A DNA stretch of 64,000 nt from positions 62,001-126,000 of the forward strand of contig NZ_QEXM01000016.1 in NCBI RefSeq assembly GCF_004127445.1, in the 5' to 3' direction. A model generated the notes under the pieces. The model did no database searches, was not told where the DNA came from, and worked only from the letters and a program-made list of their open reading frames with translations. The stretch comes from Streptomyces alfalfae (GTDB lineage: Bacteria > Actinomycetota > Actinomycetes > Streptomycetales > Streptomycetaceae). Position 1 is the first letter of the stretch; each line of letters begins with the position of its first letter. Below, one piece after another: positions 1-8,850 of the stretch. Made by a program: the position numbers and the translations under genes.

Positions 1-361
1 GCGGCGACCAGCCGATGCCCTGCCAGGCCACGGTGAACAGACAGAGCAGCGGCCTGCCCCGGCCCCGGGAGTCGTCCCGGTGCAGGCCCAGCGAACAGTG
101 GACGGTGCCGGGACCGCGCAGGGTGAGCAGCAGCCGCTGAGCGGTGGCGAGTTCCCCGACGAACAGCTCCCGGCGCGCCCCCTCCGGCATGGCCCCGACC
201 ACCGGCCCGAGCGCGTCCCCGAGCCGCCGCGCCGCGGGGGAGCCGGGGGCCGCGGTCAGCACGTCGAGGGGCAGCTCCGTGAAACCGGAGGGCAGGGCGA
301 ACCAGATGTCGGCGCGGGGGTCGCGGGCGGAGTCTTCGACGATGTAGCGGGGTGCGGGCAT
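1..361 (-). CDS. Hypothetical protein, N-terminal part (gene runs off the window)
   Basis: The minus-strand frame opens with ATG at 361 (MPAPRYIVEDSARDPRADIW...) and stays open to the window edge, so about 120 N-terminal residues are visible and the C-terminus lies outside. A GAGG run about eight bases upstream supports this start. The visible part has strong third-position GC bias, no signal peptide and no membrane segment. It contains several aromatic/aliphatic stretches such as WFALPSGFTELPLDVL. I do not recognise the family; soluble hypothetical proteins of this kind are common in Streptomyces. Function is unknown. Confidence 0.6.
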   Translation of the reverse strand, partial: MPAPRYIVEDSARDPRADIWFALPSGFTELPLDVLTAAPGSPAARRLGDALGPVVGAMPEGARRELFVGELATAQRLLLTLRGPGTVHCSLGLHRDDSRGRGRPLLCLFTVAWQGIGWSP

Positions 362-967
362 GTCCCGGCCCTCTTTCCGGATCTCTCGGCCGACGACCGA
401 AGCCGTCGGCCAGGGGCGTGTGCGTACGCGGGAACGCCTCCGGCGTGCGCCCCGGCTCGGGGACGCGTCACGGATCGGCGCACCTCGCCGCTCCCGGAAG
501 CGAGGAGGGAAGTTATCGGCGTCGCGCGGGACGTGCCAGTGGCATGTTCGGCCGCCGGACCGGCATACCGCCCATATCGGCCGTCGGCGGGGATCTGACG
601 CCCTCCCGCCGTCGCCTCCCCCGCCGCTCAGGGGCCCACCGATGCCCTGCCGACGCCCCGTGCCTCGGCTCTCGCGTCGGGTCCCCGCGGCGACACAGGG
701 GCAAGAGGCGCAGAACGGGATGCGTTCGCACCCGAGGGAGCGTGAGTCGCGATCTGTACGCCGTCCCGCGACACCCCACGCCGGCGCGCGCCATGAGGTC
801 CCGCACCCGGCACACAGAAAGCCGGCCGCGCGTCGTCACCCGCCCGACGCACGACCGGCCTCCCGCGGCCCCGTGCCTCCCGCCTCGGGGCCCGCACCCC
901 CGTCAGCGGGCCCCGGAGGGGACTACTTCGCCGCGAACCACTCCGCCACGCAGTACTCCGCCACGCG
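362..967. other. Non-coding stretch between two minus-strand genes
   Basis: About 600 bases lie between the start of the partial gene and the stop of the lipoprotein gene. Several overlapping open frames exist on both strands, but they are Arg/Pro/Ser-rich, have no convincing ribosome site and look like GC-bias artefacts. The only structures I can support are the terminator-like hairpin at 886-915 and a duplicated lipoprotein 3' end at 923-970. Confidence 0.5.
886..915 (-). terminator. Hairpin downstream of the lipoprotein gene
   Basis: Positions 886-895 and 906-915 are perfectly complementary (CGGGGCCCGC with its inverse, 10-base loop). The hairpin lies just past the lipoprotein gene stop and its duplicated 3' end. 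There is no clear U-tract, which is usual for Streptomyces terminators. Confidence 0.5.
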
Positions 968-1606
968 CTACTTCGCCGCGAACTTCCAGATCACCGGCTC
1001 GCCCTCGCTGTCCTCCGGCGCCCAGTGGACCTCCAGCGCCTTGGAGCCCGCGGGGACCAGGTAGGTCTGGCAGAGCACGTGGCTCTCGCCCTTCTTCCAG
1101 CCTTCGAGCTCCAGTTCGTCCTCGCAGCCCGCGGCGTCCTCGGAAGCGCCGATCAGGAGGCCGCCGCGGGTGCCGTCGGCGTAGATCTCCGCGCCGTCGC
1201 CGACGTCGGGGACCTCCGCGAGCGGGGCGCCCGCCTTGTGCGTGTACTTCACGTGGGCGACGGCGGCGACCAGGCCCTTGGCCTTCTTCGGGTCGGAGAC
1301 CAGCTTCGCGGTCTCCGCCTCGGTGCTGAGGTCGACCTTCTGGGCGGCGATGTCGTACGTGACGGTGGCGTCGCCCTCCTTCGTCCTGCCCGTGGTGCTC
1401 TCCCCCGGCTTCAGCGCGGACGGCTTCCCGGCGTCGGAGTCGGCGGAGTCGGCCGAGCCGGAACCGGAGTCCGAGCTGTCGGACTTGGACGTGTCGGCCT
1501 TCTTGCCCTCGGACTTCTCGTCGTCACCGCCGCCACAGGCGGTCAGGGCGAGGGCGAGCACGGCGACGGGCGCGGCGAGACGCAGCGCGGTCTTCTTGCG
1601 AAGCAA
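968..1606 (-). CDS. Secreted lipoprotein of unknown function
   Basis: I place the start at TTG 1606 because an AGGAG ribosome site sits six bases upstream and the signal peptide then begins directly with basic residues (LRKK). A longer frame reaching 1711 has a poor N-terminus. The 212-residue protein has a lipoprotein signal peptide ending in the lipobox LTAC. A Lys/Ser/Asp-rich linker of about 50 residues follows, then a compact domain with two cysteines (CEDELELE, VLCQTYLV) and the end IWKFAAK. The domain resembles generic Streptomyces DUF-type surface lipoproteins; I cannot name a function. The 3' end is partly duplicated in frame beyond the stop codon (see findings). A promoter-like sequence lies at 1710-1739. 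Confidence 0.8.
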   Translation of the reverse strand: MLRKKTALRLAAPVAVLALALTACGGGDDEKSEGKKADTSKSDSSDSGSGSADSADSDAGKPSALKPGESTTGRTKEGDATVTYDIAAQKVDLSTEAETAKLVSDPKKAKGLVAAVAHVKYTHKAGAPLAEVPDVGDGAEIYADGTRGGLLIGASEDAAGCEDELELEGWKKGESHVLCQTYLVPAGSKALEVHWAPEDSEGEPVIWKFAAK

Positions 1607-2003
1607 AACGATCTCCTGGCAGGTGTGGGGCCCCGCCGCCCGGCGCGCGATCCGTCCGCATCTGCAATGCGCGTGATCAGCACGCGCGTTGCGGCCGGCT
1701 GAGACGACCACCCTAGGAGGCGACCACGTACCGCGTCGAGGCGATTACCGCACACGCCGACCCCACCGTTCGCACGCGCCAATCTCCGTTGCCATACAGG
1801 CCCTTACGTACGATCAGACACGGGTCGTACGACATTCGCCCACGCGAAGTTCTGCATCTCTTGCGACCGGCGAGGCGGGCGCGGCGTCCTCAGCGGGCAC
1901 CCGAACTACCCTGCCATGCGGGGATATTTCCACGCCGTCCGCGGGCCCGCCCCCACTGTTCGCGACGATAACGGTTGCACAACTCGTCGGCGTCACAGAC
2001 GAC
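1607..2003. other. Intergenic region upstream of the lipoprotein gene
   Basis: Roughly 400 bases separate the lipoprotein start from the stop of the acyltransferase gene; both genes are on the minus strand. The stretch holds the lipoprotein promoter candidate and leader. Short open frames on both strands lack coding character. I see no clear terminator for the acyltransferase operon. Confidence 0.5.
1710..1739 (-). promoter_or_regulatory. Candidate promoter of the lipoprotein gene
   Basis: On the minus strand TCGACG (1739-1734) and TAGGGT (1715-1710) are separated by 18 bases, about 100 bases upstream of the TTG start. The -10 TAGGGT is a common Streptomyces housekeeping-type hexamer; the -35 is a weaker match. 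Confidence 0.35.
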
Positions 2004-3239
2004 TCACCGGGCCACCGCACGCCTCCCCCGCGACGACGCCCCGGCCCCGTTCGGCCACAGGCGGGGACGGCGCTTGGCCGCCAGGTCCTCCACCCAGCCG
2101 ACGGCCACCACCATCAGCCCGATCAGCGGCCAGACCAGCAGGGTCATCCACAGCATGTACGTGGTGTCGAGCGCCGAGCTCCAGCGCTCGTCCGCCATGA
2201 ACGGCAGGTCGTACGCCAGGTCGATGATCGGGACCGTCGCCATGATCAGGAGGTTGTGCCAGAGGTAGATCGTGACGGCCCTGTTGTTGGAGAGGGTCAC
2301 CAGCTTGTCCCACTTCGCCAGCCTGCCCGGCAGCTCCCGCCACGACGGCGCGTACTGGAGCAGGATCACGACGAAGCCGAAGGACCACGCGGCCTGGGCC
2401 AGGGGGATGTCGTTCAGGTCCCAGCCGTCCGGGCCGAGGTGCCCCGAGGCCCACCACAGGCCCAAGGCCATGACCAGCGTCGCGGCCGACACCGCCAGAT
2501 AGCGCGGGACACGGGCCAGCGTGCCGTCCTGGTGCGCGAAGCCGAGCACCCAGCAGCTGCCGTACTGCGCGAAGTCCGTGACCGCGTTGCCCGTCTCGCC
2601 CGGGATGGTGACGAGGCCCGTGCCGATGACCGCCGTCAGGGCGAGCGGGGCGGCGAGCGTCACCCAGGGGGCCCTGCGGAACGCCCACAGCAGGAGCGGG
2701 GACGCGATGACGAACCACAGATAGGCGCGGATGTACCAGAGCGGGCCCGCCGCCTGCGCGGGCCAGGTGTCCTCCAGGAGGCCCGCCTTGTCGCCCAGGT
2801 GCCAGGGGAAGGGCGGCGCGCCCACCGGGAACACGTAGTTGGCCAGGCTCACCGGGCCCCAGGCCCCGCCGTGGTCGGGGTCGTCGCCCACGCTCCAGCC
2901 GCCGGCGAAGAGCAGGAGGAGGACCGCGGCGCTGAACACCCACATGGGCGGCAGGAGCCTGCGTATCCGGCCCTTGACCACACCCTGCGCGGGACGCTTC
3001 AGGGAGCGCGCCATCAGGGAGCCCGCGAGCGCGAACATCACGCCCATGGAGGGGAAGAGGATCGTCAGCCAGGCCCAGCCGAACAGGTGGTAGACGACGA
3101 CGCGGACGAGCGCGAGCGAACGCAGCAGGTCCAGATAGCGGTCCCTGCCCGGCCTCCCGGGAGCGGCCGGGGTGCCGGGAGCGGCGGGCGGCGTGGCCGG
3201 CAGCGTCGGCGGGTGGCCGGGTGCGAAGGCGTGGCTCAT
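2004..3239 (-). CDS. Acyltransferase 3 family membrane protein (polysaccharide O-acylation)
   Basis: This 411-residue integral membrane protein has about ten hydrophobic segments. After a Pro-rich N-terminal tail the family's opening motif appears (RDRYLDLLRSLALVRVVVYH), where the His-containing first helix is typical of acyltransferase family 3 (OafA/IcaC-like). Later segments include PLWYIRAYLWFV and TIYLWHNLL. Members transfer acetyl or succinyl groups to sugars at the membrane. The ATG overlaps the stop of the upstream deacetylase/glycosyltransferase gene by 4 bp (ATGA), so translation is probably coupled and the substrate is probably the polymer made by that enzyme. A staphylococcal parallel is IcaC, encoded next to the poly-N-acetylglucosamine synthase. 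The exact acyl group is unknown. Confidence 0.85.
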   Translation of the reverse strand: MSHAFAPGHPPTLPATPPAAPGTPAAPGRPGRDRYLDLLRSLALVRVVVYHLFGWAWLTILFPSMGVMFALAGSLMARSLKRPAQGVVKGRIRRLLPPMWVFSAAVLLLLFAGGWSVGDDPDHGGAWGPVSLANYVFPVGAPPFPWHLGDKAGLLEDTWPAQAAGPLWYIRAYLWFVIASPLLLWAFRRAPWVTLAAPLALTAVIGTGLVTIPGETGNAVTDFAQYGSCWVLGFAHQDGTLARVPRYLAVSAATLVMALGLWWASGHLGPDGWDLNDIPLAQAAWSFGFVVILLQYAPSWRELPGRLAKWDKLVTLSNNRAVTIYLWHNLLIMATVPIIDLAYDLPFMADERWSSALDTTYMLWMTLLVWPLIGLMVVAVGWVEDLAAKRRPRLWPNGAGASSRGRRAVAR

Positions 3240-5584
3240 GCGACGGGACTCCGATCATGACTGCCCGACCGCTGTCGCGGGATGGCGCCGGGCGCGTCGA
3301 GAACTCCCGTGCGGCGGAGCTTCTGCCAGCGCAGACGGCCTCCGGTGAGAGCGGTTATCCAGGACTGGAGCAGCACGACGTACATCAGCTGCCGGTAGAG
3401 GATCTGCTGGAGCGGCAGCGAGATCAGATGGGTCATGCGCTCGCGGTCGAGGCGGAAGGCGTACGCGGCGCAGACCGCCTGCACGGCGAGGACGCCGAGC
3501 CAGGCGGCGACGGTCTTCTCGGTGGGGCCGAAGAGCAGGCCGTACAGGAGGAACACGTCGATGAGCGGGGCCAGGAGCGGCGCGAGCACCATGAAGAGCG
3601 ACACCAGGGGCAGCCCGACGCGGCCGAAGCGGCCCGACGGGCCCCGCTCGACGACCGCGCGGCGGTGCTTCCAGATCGCCTGCATCGTGCCGTACGACCA
3701 GCGGTAGCGCTGGGACCAGAGCTGCTGGACGGTCTCCGGCGCCTCGGTCCAGGCGCGCGCCTTCTCCGCGTACACGACGCGCCAGCCGTCGCGGTGCAGG
3801 GCCATGGTGATGTCGGTGTCCTCGGCGAGCGTGTCGTCACTCATGCCGCCGACCCGTTCGAGGGCCGAGCGCCGGAACGCGCCGACCGCGCCCGGGATGG
3901 TCGGCATGCAGCGCAGGACGTCGTACATCCTGCGGTCGAGGTTGAAGCCCATCACGTACTCGATGTGCTGCCAGGCGCCGATCAGCGAGTCCCTGTTGCC
4001 GACCTTCGCGTTGCCCGCGACGGCGCCGACGCGCGGGTCGGCGAAGGGCTGCACGAGTTCGCGGACGGTGGACTCCTCGAAGACCGTGTCGCCGTCCATC
4101 ATCACGACGATGTCGTGGCTCGCGTTGGCCAGACCGCGGTTGAGGGCGGCGGGCTTGCCCGCGTTGAGCTGGCGCACCACGCGGACGTACGGCAGGCGCA
4201 GCCCCTCGACGATGCGGGCCGTGCCGTCCGACGAGCCGTCGTCGATGACGACGACCTCTATGGGGTGGTCGCTCGCCATCAGGGAACGGACCGTCGCCTC
4301 GATGCACTTGGCCTCGTTGTACGCGGGGACCAGGACCGACACCGGCTCGGTGACCGGCGGGCCCCAGCGGAAGTCGCGCCGCCGCACCCGGCGGGCGTGC
4401 GCGGCGGAGAGCAGCAGCATCAGGCCGAAGCGGGTGAAGACCAGGACGCCGATGACGGCGAGGGCGACGACGAGGCCGTCGGTGATGTGCTCGGCCGCGC
4501 CGACCAGGAAGACCCAGGATTTGCCCTTCCACAGCTCGACGCCGCTGACCTTCGTGTGCGCGCTGGGCGCGTCGAGCGCCTCGGTGAGGTTCCCGAACTC
4601 GTATCCCTGCTTCTGGAGGGCGGGCAGGAAGCGGTCGAGGGCGGCGACGGTCTGCGAGCGGTCGCCGCCGGAGTCGTGCATGAGGACGATGGCGCCCTTG
4701 CCGCCCTCGGGCGTGGCGCGCCGGATGATCTCGTCGACGCCGGGGCGCTTCCAGTCCTCGCTGTCGGTGTTGTTGACGACGGTGAGGTAGCCGCGGCTGC
4801 CTATGTGCTTCGTGACGGGGTACGACTTGTCGTCCATCGCGTCGGCGAACGAGGAGTACGGCGGCCGGAAGAGGGAGGTGCGGATGCCCGCCGCCCCGGC
4901 GAGCGCGAGCTGGTTCTGCGACAGCTCCCGGTCGATGCGGCTCTCGGACTGGTACGACAGGTCGGGGTGGTTGAAGGTGTGCAGGCCCACCTCGTGGCCC
5001 TCGTCGACCATGCGCTGGACGAGGCCGGGGTGGCGCGAGGCCATGGTGCCGGTGACGAAGAAGACGCCGTGCGCGTGGTGTTCCTTCAGCACGTCGAGGA
5101 CCTTGGGGGTCCACTCCGGGTCGGGGCCGTCGTCGAAGGTCAGCACGAGCCGGTGGTCGGGCACGCTCATGGTGGTCTCGCGGCCGCCCCGGGTGTCGAT
5201 GACCGGGCCGCCTTCGAGGATCTTCTCCGGTACGTGGTCGGTGGGCGCGGGCGGCCTGACGCGGTGGTCGGCGGCTATCTCGCTGTGCACGTAGCCGCGC
5301 AGCATCAGCATGGCGAGCAGCGCCACGAGCAGCAGCGAGGGCAGCAGGTAGCGCAGGGGCAGGCGGCGGCGCCTGGCGGGAGCCGCCTTGCCGCGCCGGC
5401 CCTTGCCGCGCCGCCCCTTGGGCCGGACGCCGCGGGGGGTGTGGCCGGCCGGGGCGCGGTGGCCGGTGTGGAGGGTGCTGTTCAGGGCGGGGCCGTTCTG
5501 GGGGTGGCTGTGCGGGGGGTGGACGTGCTGGGTGCGGCCGTGCTGCGGGCGGGGGGAGCCGCCCGGGTCGGTGCGGAGGTTCAT
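3236..5584 (-). CDS. matB: MatB-like bifunctional polysaccharide deacetylase / GT2 polysaccharide synthase
   Basis: The 782-residue protein starts with a His/Pro/Arg-rich cytoplasmic tail and a membrane helix at about residues 78-98. A NodB-type deacetylase domain follows with LTFDDGPDPEWTP near residue 150 (metal-binding Asp pair), the HTFNHPDLSY histidine motif and LMHDSGGDRSQT. A further membrane segment precedes a family 2 glycosyltransferase with VVVIDDGSSDGT, MMDGD, EDTD and QRYRW, the signature of processive synthases such as cellulose, chitin and PNAG synthases. Several helices end the protein. In S. coelicolor the equivalent gene, matB (SCO2962), is needed for poly-beta-1,6-N-acetylglucosamine and hyphal aggregation; the symbol rests on domain order and gene context recalled from that work. 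It overlaps both neighbours by 4 bp. Confidence 0.85.
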   Translation of the reverse strand: MNLRTDPGGSPRPQHGRTQHVHPPHSHPQNGPALNSTLHTGHRAPAGHTPRGVRPKGRRGKGRRGKAAPARRRRLPLRYLLPSLLLVALLAMLMLRGYVHSEIAADHRVRPPAPTDHVPEKILEGGPVIDTRGGRETTMSVPDHRLVLTFDDGPDPEWTPKVLDVLKEHHAHGVFFVTGTMASRHPGLVQRMVDEGHEVGLHTFNHPDLSYQSESRIDRELSQNQLALAGAAGIRTSLFRPPYSSFADAMDDKSYPVTKHIGSRGYLTVVNNTDSEDWKRPGVDEIIRRATPEGGKGAIVLMHDSGGDRSQTVAALDRFLPALQKQGYEFGNLTEALDAPSAHTKVSGVELWKGKSWVFLVGAAEHITDGLVVALAVIGVLVFTRFGLMLLLSAAHARRVRRRDFRWGPPVTEPVSVLVPAYNEAKCIEATVRSLMASDHPIEVVVIDDGSSDGTARIVEGLRLPYVRVVRQLNAGKPAALNRGLANASHDIVVMMDGDTVFEESTVRELVQPFADPRVGAVAGNAKVGNRDSLIGAWQHIEYVMGFNLDRRMYDVLRCMPTIPGAVGAFRRSALERVGGMSDDTLAEDTDITMALHRDGWRVVYAEKARAWTEAPETVQQLWSQRYRWSYGTMQAIWKHRRAVVERGPSGRFGRVGLPLVSLFMVLAPLLAPLIDVFLLYGLLFGPTEKTVAAWLGVLAVQAVCAAYAFRLDRERMTHLISLPLQQILYRQLMYVVLLQSWITALTGGRLRWQKLRRTGVLDAPGAIPRQRSGSHDRSPVA

Positions 5585-6327
5585 CGCTGCGCGGCCTCCG
5601 GGGGCGGCTGGTCCGCGGGCTGCCGGCGGTCGGGCGTGGTGTAGGCGACGGGGACCTCGCCGCCGCCGTCCGCGCCCGCCGTGCCGCCGGGCTCCGCCGA
5701 CGTGGGCGGGTCGGGCGGCTGCTCGGCGGGGTCCGTCGGGTCGGCCGCCCCACCGCCGTCGCCCGAGGGGTCCGGGCCGGGGGCGTCGCCCCCGAAGGAG
5801 CCGGGGCCGGGATCCGGCTCGCTCCCGCCGTCCGCAGGGTCGGACCCGGGCACGGTGCCGGGCGTGCCGGCGCCCTCGCCGCCGCGGGCGGGCCCGGGGG
5901 CCTTGGGGTCGGCGGGTCCGGGTGCGGCGCCGACGCCGTCCGTGGCGGCGGGCGAGGGGGACGTGGCCGAGGACGCGGACGGGGCCGGGGCGTCCGCGGG
6001 GCGGCCCGGGGTGTCCACCTTGCTCGCGGGCCTGCCGTCCTCGGGGGCCTGTATCGGCACCCAGGGCGCGCTCGAATTGCCCGAGAGGAGCGTGGCGACG
6101 ATGGCCACGGCGTACACCGCGCAGAGCAGGCCGACGAACATGCCTATGCGGCGGTACCTCCGGCCGCGGCGGCCCGTCGCGTCGACGAAGACCGGCCCGT
6201 CCGCCGCCCCGCCGACCGGGTCGGGGACCAGGTCCGCCAGGTGGCGCCCCACGCCGTCGATCTGAACGGTGACCTCGTTCGGATCATGGGTGTGTTCCGG
6301 CCGGGCATCTTCTCGCCAGGTTTCCAT
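5581..6327 (-). CDS. matA: MatA-like membrane protein, first gene of the polysaccharide operon
   Basis: I choose ATG 6327 (METWREDARPEHTHDP...), giving 248 residues; an in-frame extension to 6405 lacks a good ribosome site. A short conserved cytoplasmic part (EVTVQIDGVGRHLADL) is followed by basic residues and one membrane helix at about 61-81. The rest is an extracellular Pro/Gly/Ala/Ser-rich low-complexity tail that ends PPPEAAQR. The last four bases overlap the matB-like start (ATGA). Position and topology match SCO2963 (MatA), which acts with MatB in extracellular glycan formation. No catalytic motif is visible, so a scaffolding or export-assisting role is an inference. Confidence 0.65.
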   Translation of the reverse strand: METWREDARPEHTHDPNEVTVQIDGVGRHLADLVPDPVGGAADGPVFVDATGRRGRRYRRIGMFVGLLCAVYAVAIVATLLSGNSSAPWVPIQAPEDGRPASKVDTPGRPADAPAPSASSATSPSPAATDGVGAAPGPADPKAPGPARGGEGAGTPGTVPGSDPADGGSEPDPGPGSFGGDAPGPDPSGDGGGAADPTDPAEQPPDPPTSAEPGGTAGADGGGEVPVAYTTPDRRQPADQPPPEAAQR

Positions 6328-6483
6328 GCGTACGCACAACCCCCCACTCAATGGATCGGGTGCGCGCGCGACTCCGGGTACCCGCCGTTCGATCCGGGCC
6401 CCCACCCGTACCGAGCGCTCCCCCTATCACATCGCACCCGAGCGATGAATGTAGCGCACCGGCGTGGCAACCGCTGTTCTCGG

Positions 6484-7479
6484 TCAGATTTGCTCGGTCA
6501 TGATCTGGGCGTCCATGGCCGGAACCCAGCCGTTCGCGGGCCTCCGCAGCCACCCTTCGGTGGCCGACAGCTCTGCCGCCGCGCTCCGCAGGGCAGTCAC
6601 ACCGGGATGAATCAGGCCCTTTCGCCACACCAGTGACACGGGTGACAGCGGAACCGGGTCGACCAGTGGCCGCAGCTCGGCACCCGGCATGGCCGGAAAG
6701 TCGACAACGGCCAGGACTGGATTTCGCTTCTTCGCCATAATCCGCCCGAATTCTTCCGGCCCCACGGCGAGTGGCGCCGGTTCCGCGACAGCGATGCCGC
6801 GCCCCTCGAAGAGCCGGTGCGCGAGATCGGTCCACTCCGGCGTCCGGGGGTTCCCCGCCCCCGCGTACACGGTCTCGCCGGCGAGCGCCGCCAGCGGCAC
6901 CGCGTCGAGCCGGGTCAGCGGATGCCCCTCCGGCAGCAGCACCGCCATCGGTTCGTACCGCACCGGCTGGTGGGCGAGCGCCGAGCGCAGAGCGGGGTCG
7001 AGGCCCGCGTACCGCCCGAAGGAGACGTCGAGGCGCCCGGCGGCGATGTCGGCGGCGGCGCCCGTGAGGCCGCTCTCGTAGCGGGCCATCAGCTCGCACT
7101 CCGGGGCGAGTTCGCGGGCCCGCTCCAGGATGCGCGCCGAGACGAGGCCGGGGCTGTTCAGATCGACGAGCAGCGGTCGCCCGGCCGCGGTGAACGCGGC
7201 GACCAGCTCGTCCTGCGCCGCGATGACCCGCCGCGCGTGCGGCAGCAGCCGCTCCCCGTCGGCGGTGAGCGTGACCTGCCGGGTCGTCCGCGAGAACAGA
7301 GCCGCCCCCAGCTCCCGTTCGAGGCGGCGCACGTCACGGCTCAGCGCCTGCTGCGCCACATACAGCCGGGCGGCGGCCCGCGTGAAGTGCAGCTCCTCCG
7401 CCACGGCGAGGAAGGCGCGCAACAGCCGCGGGTCGATGTCGCGCCGCGGGGTTCTCGAAGGTCGTGTCACCGGATGCAC
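6484..7479 (-). CDS. LysR-family transcriptional regulator
   Basis: The 331-residue protein has the N-terminal winged helix-turn-helix of LysR regulators at about residues 15-75 (LLRAFLAVAEELHFTRAA...QQALSRDVRRLERELG...LFSRTTRQVTLT). A periplasmic-binding-protein-like effector domain follows. It is transcribed away from the MFS gene across 84 bases, the usual arrangement for a LysR protein controlling a divergent target. The effector is unknown. Gene position matches SCO2964 by recollection. Confidence 0.88.
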   Translation of the reverse strand: MHPVTRPSRTPRRDIDPRLLRAFLAVAEELHFTRAAARLYVAQQALSRDVRRLERELGAALFSRTTRQVTLTADGERLLPHARRVIAAQDELVAAFTAAGRPLLVDLNSPGLVSARILERARELAPECELMARYESGLTGAAADIAAGRLDVSFGRYAGLDPALRSALAHQPVRYEPMAVLLPEGHPLTRLDAVPLAALAGETVYAGAGNPRTPEWTDLAHRLFEGRGIAVAEPAPLAVGPEEFGRIMAKKRNPVLAVVDFPAMPGAELRPLVDPVPLSPVSLVWRKGLIHPGVTALRSAAAELSATEGWLRRPANGWVPAMDAQIMTEQI

Positions 7480-7563
7480 CGGGGGAACTTACAACACACG
7501 TGCGTGAATCGGCACGGAGAAGGTGTTGGACCCCGCCGCGGCCCCCTGGCCAGGGTGAGACCC

Positions 7564-8850
7564 ATGCCGAAACTCCTCACCCGGCGAAGAAGCGCGCCCG
7601 GCCCGCCCCGCCGTCCGCGCACCCCCTACGCCGCCCTCTTCGCGATACCCGGGGCCACCGCCTTCACCGCCGGCAACCTCGTCGCCCGGCTGCCCATGGG
7701 CATGTTCAGCGTGAGCGCCGTCATCATGATCTCCGGGGCCCGCGGGTCCTACGCCCTCGCCGGCGCCGTCACCGCGACCGGCCTCGCGGCCACCGCCGTC
7801 GTCGCGCCCTGGACGGCGCGCCTCGTCGACCGGTACGGACAGGCGCGCGTCGCCGTGCCCGCCACCCTGACCGCCGCGCTCGGCTCGCTCTCCCTGCTAC
7901 TCTGCGTGCGCTGCGGAGCGCCCGACTGGACGCTCTTCGCCTCGTACGCGGCGACGGCCACCACCCCCAACACGGGCGGCATGTCACGGGCGCGCTGGGC
8001 CCATCTCCTCGCGGACGACCCCGAGGCCGTCCACACCGCCAACTCCTTCGAACAGGCCGTCGACGAGCTCTGCTTCATGCTCGGCCCGGTCCTCGCCGCC
8101 TTCCTGTGCGGTGCGCTCTTCCCGCAGGCGGGCACCCTGATCGGCGTGATCCTCCTGGTGACGGGGGTGCTGCTGTTCGCCGCCCAGCGCTCCACGGAAC
8201 CCCCGCCGCGGGGGCGCGCGGACGCCGCCGGGACCCGCTCGCCCCTCCGCTCCCCCGGGTTTCCCGCCCTGCTCGTCGTGTTCCTCGCCACCGGCGCCGT
8301 GTTCGGCTCCCTGGAGGTCGTCACCATCGCCTTCGCCGACGACCGGGGGAACAAGGCCGCCGCGGGCGCCGTCCTCGCCCTCCAGGCCGCGGGCTCCTGC
8401 GCGGCGGGACTGGTCTACGGCGCCATGAGACCCCGCGGCCCGCTCGTGCGCCGGCACCTGTTGTGCGGCGCCGCGATGGCGGCCCTGATGACGCTGCCGC
8501 TGCTCGCGGTGACCGCCACCGGCTCCCTGCTCCTCCTCTCCCTCGCCCTGCTCGTCGCGGGCATGGCGACGGCCCCCACCATGGTCACCGGCATGACGCT
8601 GGTCCAGCGCCGCACCCCCGAGGGGCGCGTCAACGAAGGCATGACCCTCGCCGTGACCGGCCTCCTCGGGGGCATCGCGTGCGGCGCCGCGGGCGGCGGC
8701 TGGGCCGTGGAGCGCTTCGGCCCGGCCGCGGGCTACTGGGTTCCGCTGGCCGCCGCCTGCACCGCGCTGCTGCTCAGCAGCGCGCAGGCTTGCGCCACGA
8801 GCACTCCACGTCGGCGCCGGGCCCGGCCGCGCGTGCCGAGCGCGGGGTGA
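7564..8850 (+). CDS. MFS transporter (probable drug/metabolite exporter)
   Basis: This 428-residue protein starts at ATG 7564 and has about twelve hydrophobic helices. The loop between helices 2 and 3 reads LVDRYGQARV, the degenerate major-facilitator signature. Many Streptomyces genomes hold this subtype of exporter, but the substrate cannot be read from sequence. It diverges from the LysR gene, which probably regulates it. Its last 77 bases overlap, tail to tail, the end of the D-Ala-D-Ala carboxypeptidase gene on the other strand. Confidence 0.85.
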   Translation: MPKLLTRRRSAPGPPRRPRTPYAALFAIPGATAFTAGNLVARLPMGMFSVSAVIMISGARGSYALAGAVTATGLAATAVVAPWTARLVDRYGQARVAVPATLTAALGSLSLLLCVRCGAPDWTLFASYAATATTPNTGGMSRARWAHLLADDPEAVHTANSFEQAVDELCFMLGPVLAAFLCGALFPQAGTLIGVILLVTGVLLFAAQRSTEPPPRGRADAAGTRSPLRSPGFPALLVVFLATGAVFGSLEVVTIAFADDRGNKAAAGAVLALQAAGSCAAGLVYGAMRPRGPLVRRHLLCGAAMAALMTLPLLAVTATGSLLLLSLALLVAGMATAPTMVTGMTLVQRRTPEGRVNEGMTLAVTGLLGGIACGAAGGGWAVERFGPAAGYWVPLAAACTALLLSSAQACATSTPRRRRARPRVPSAG

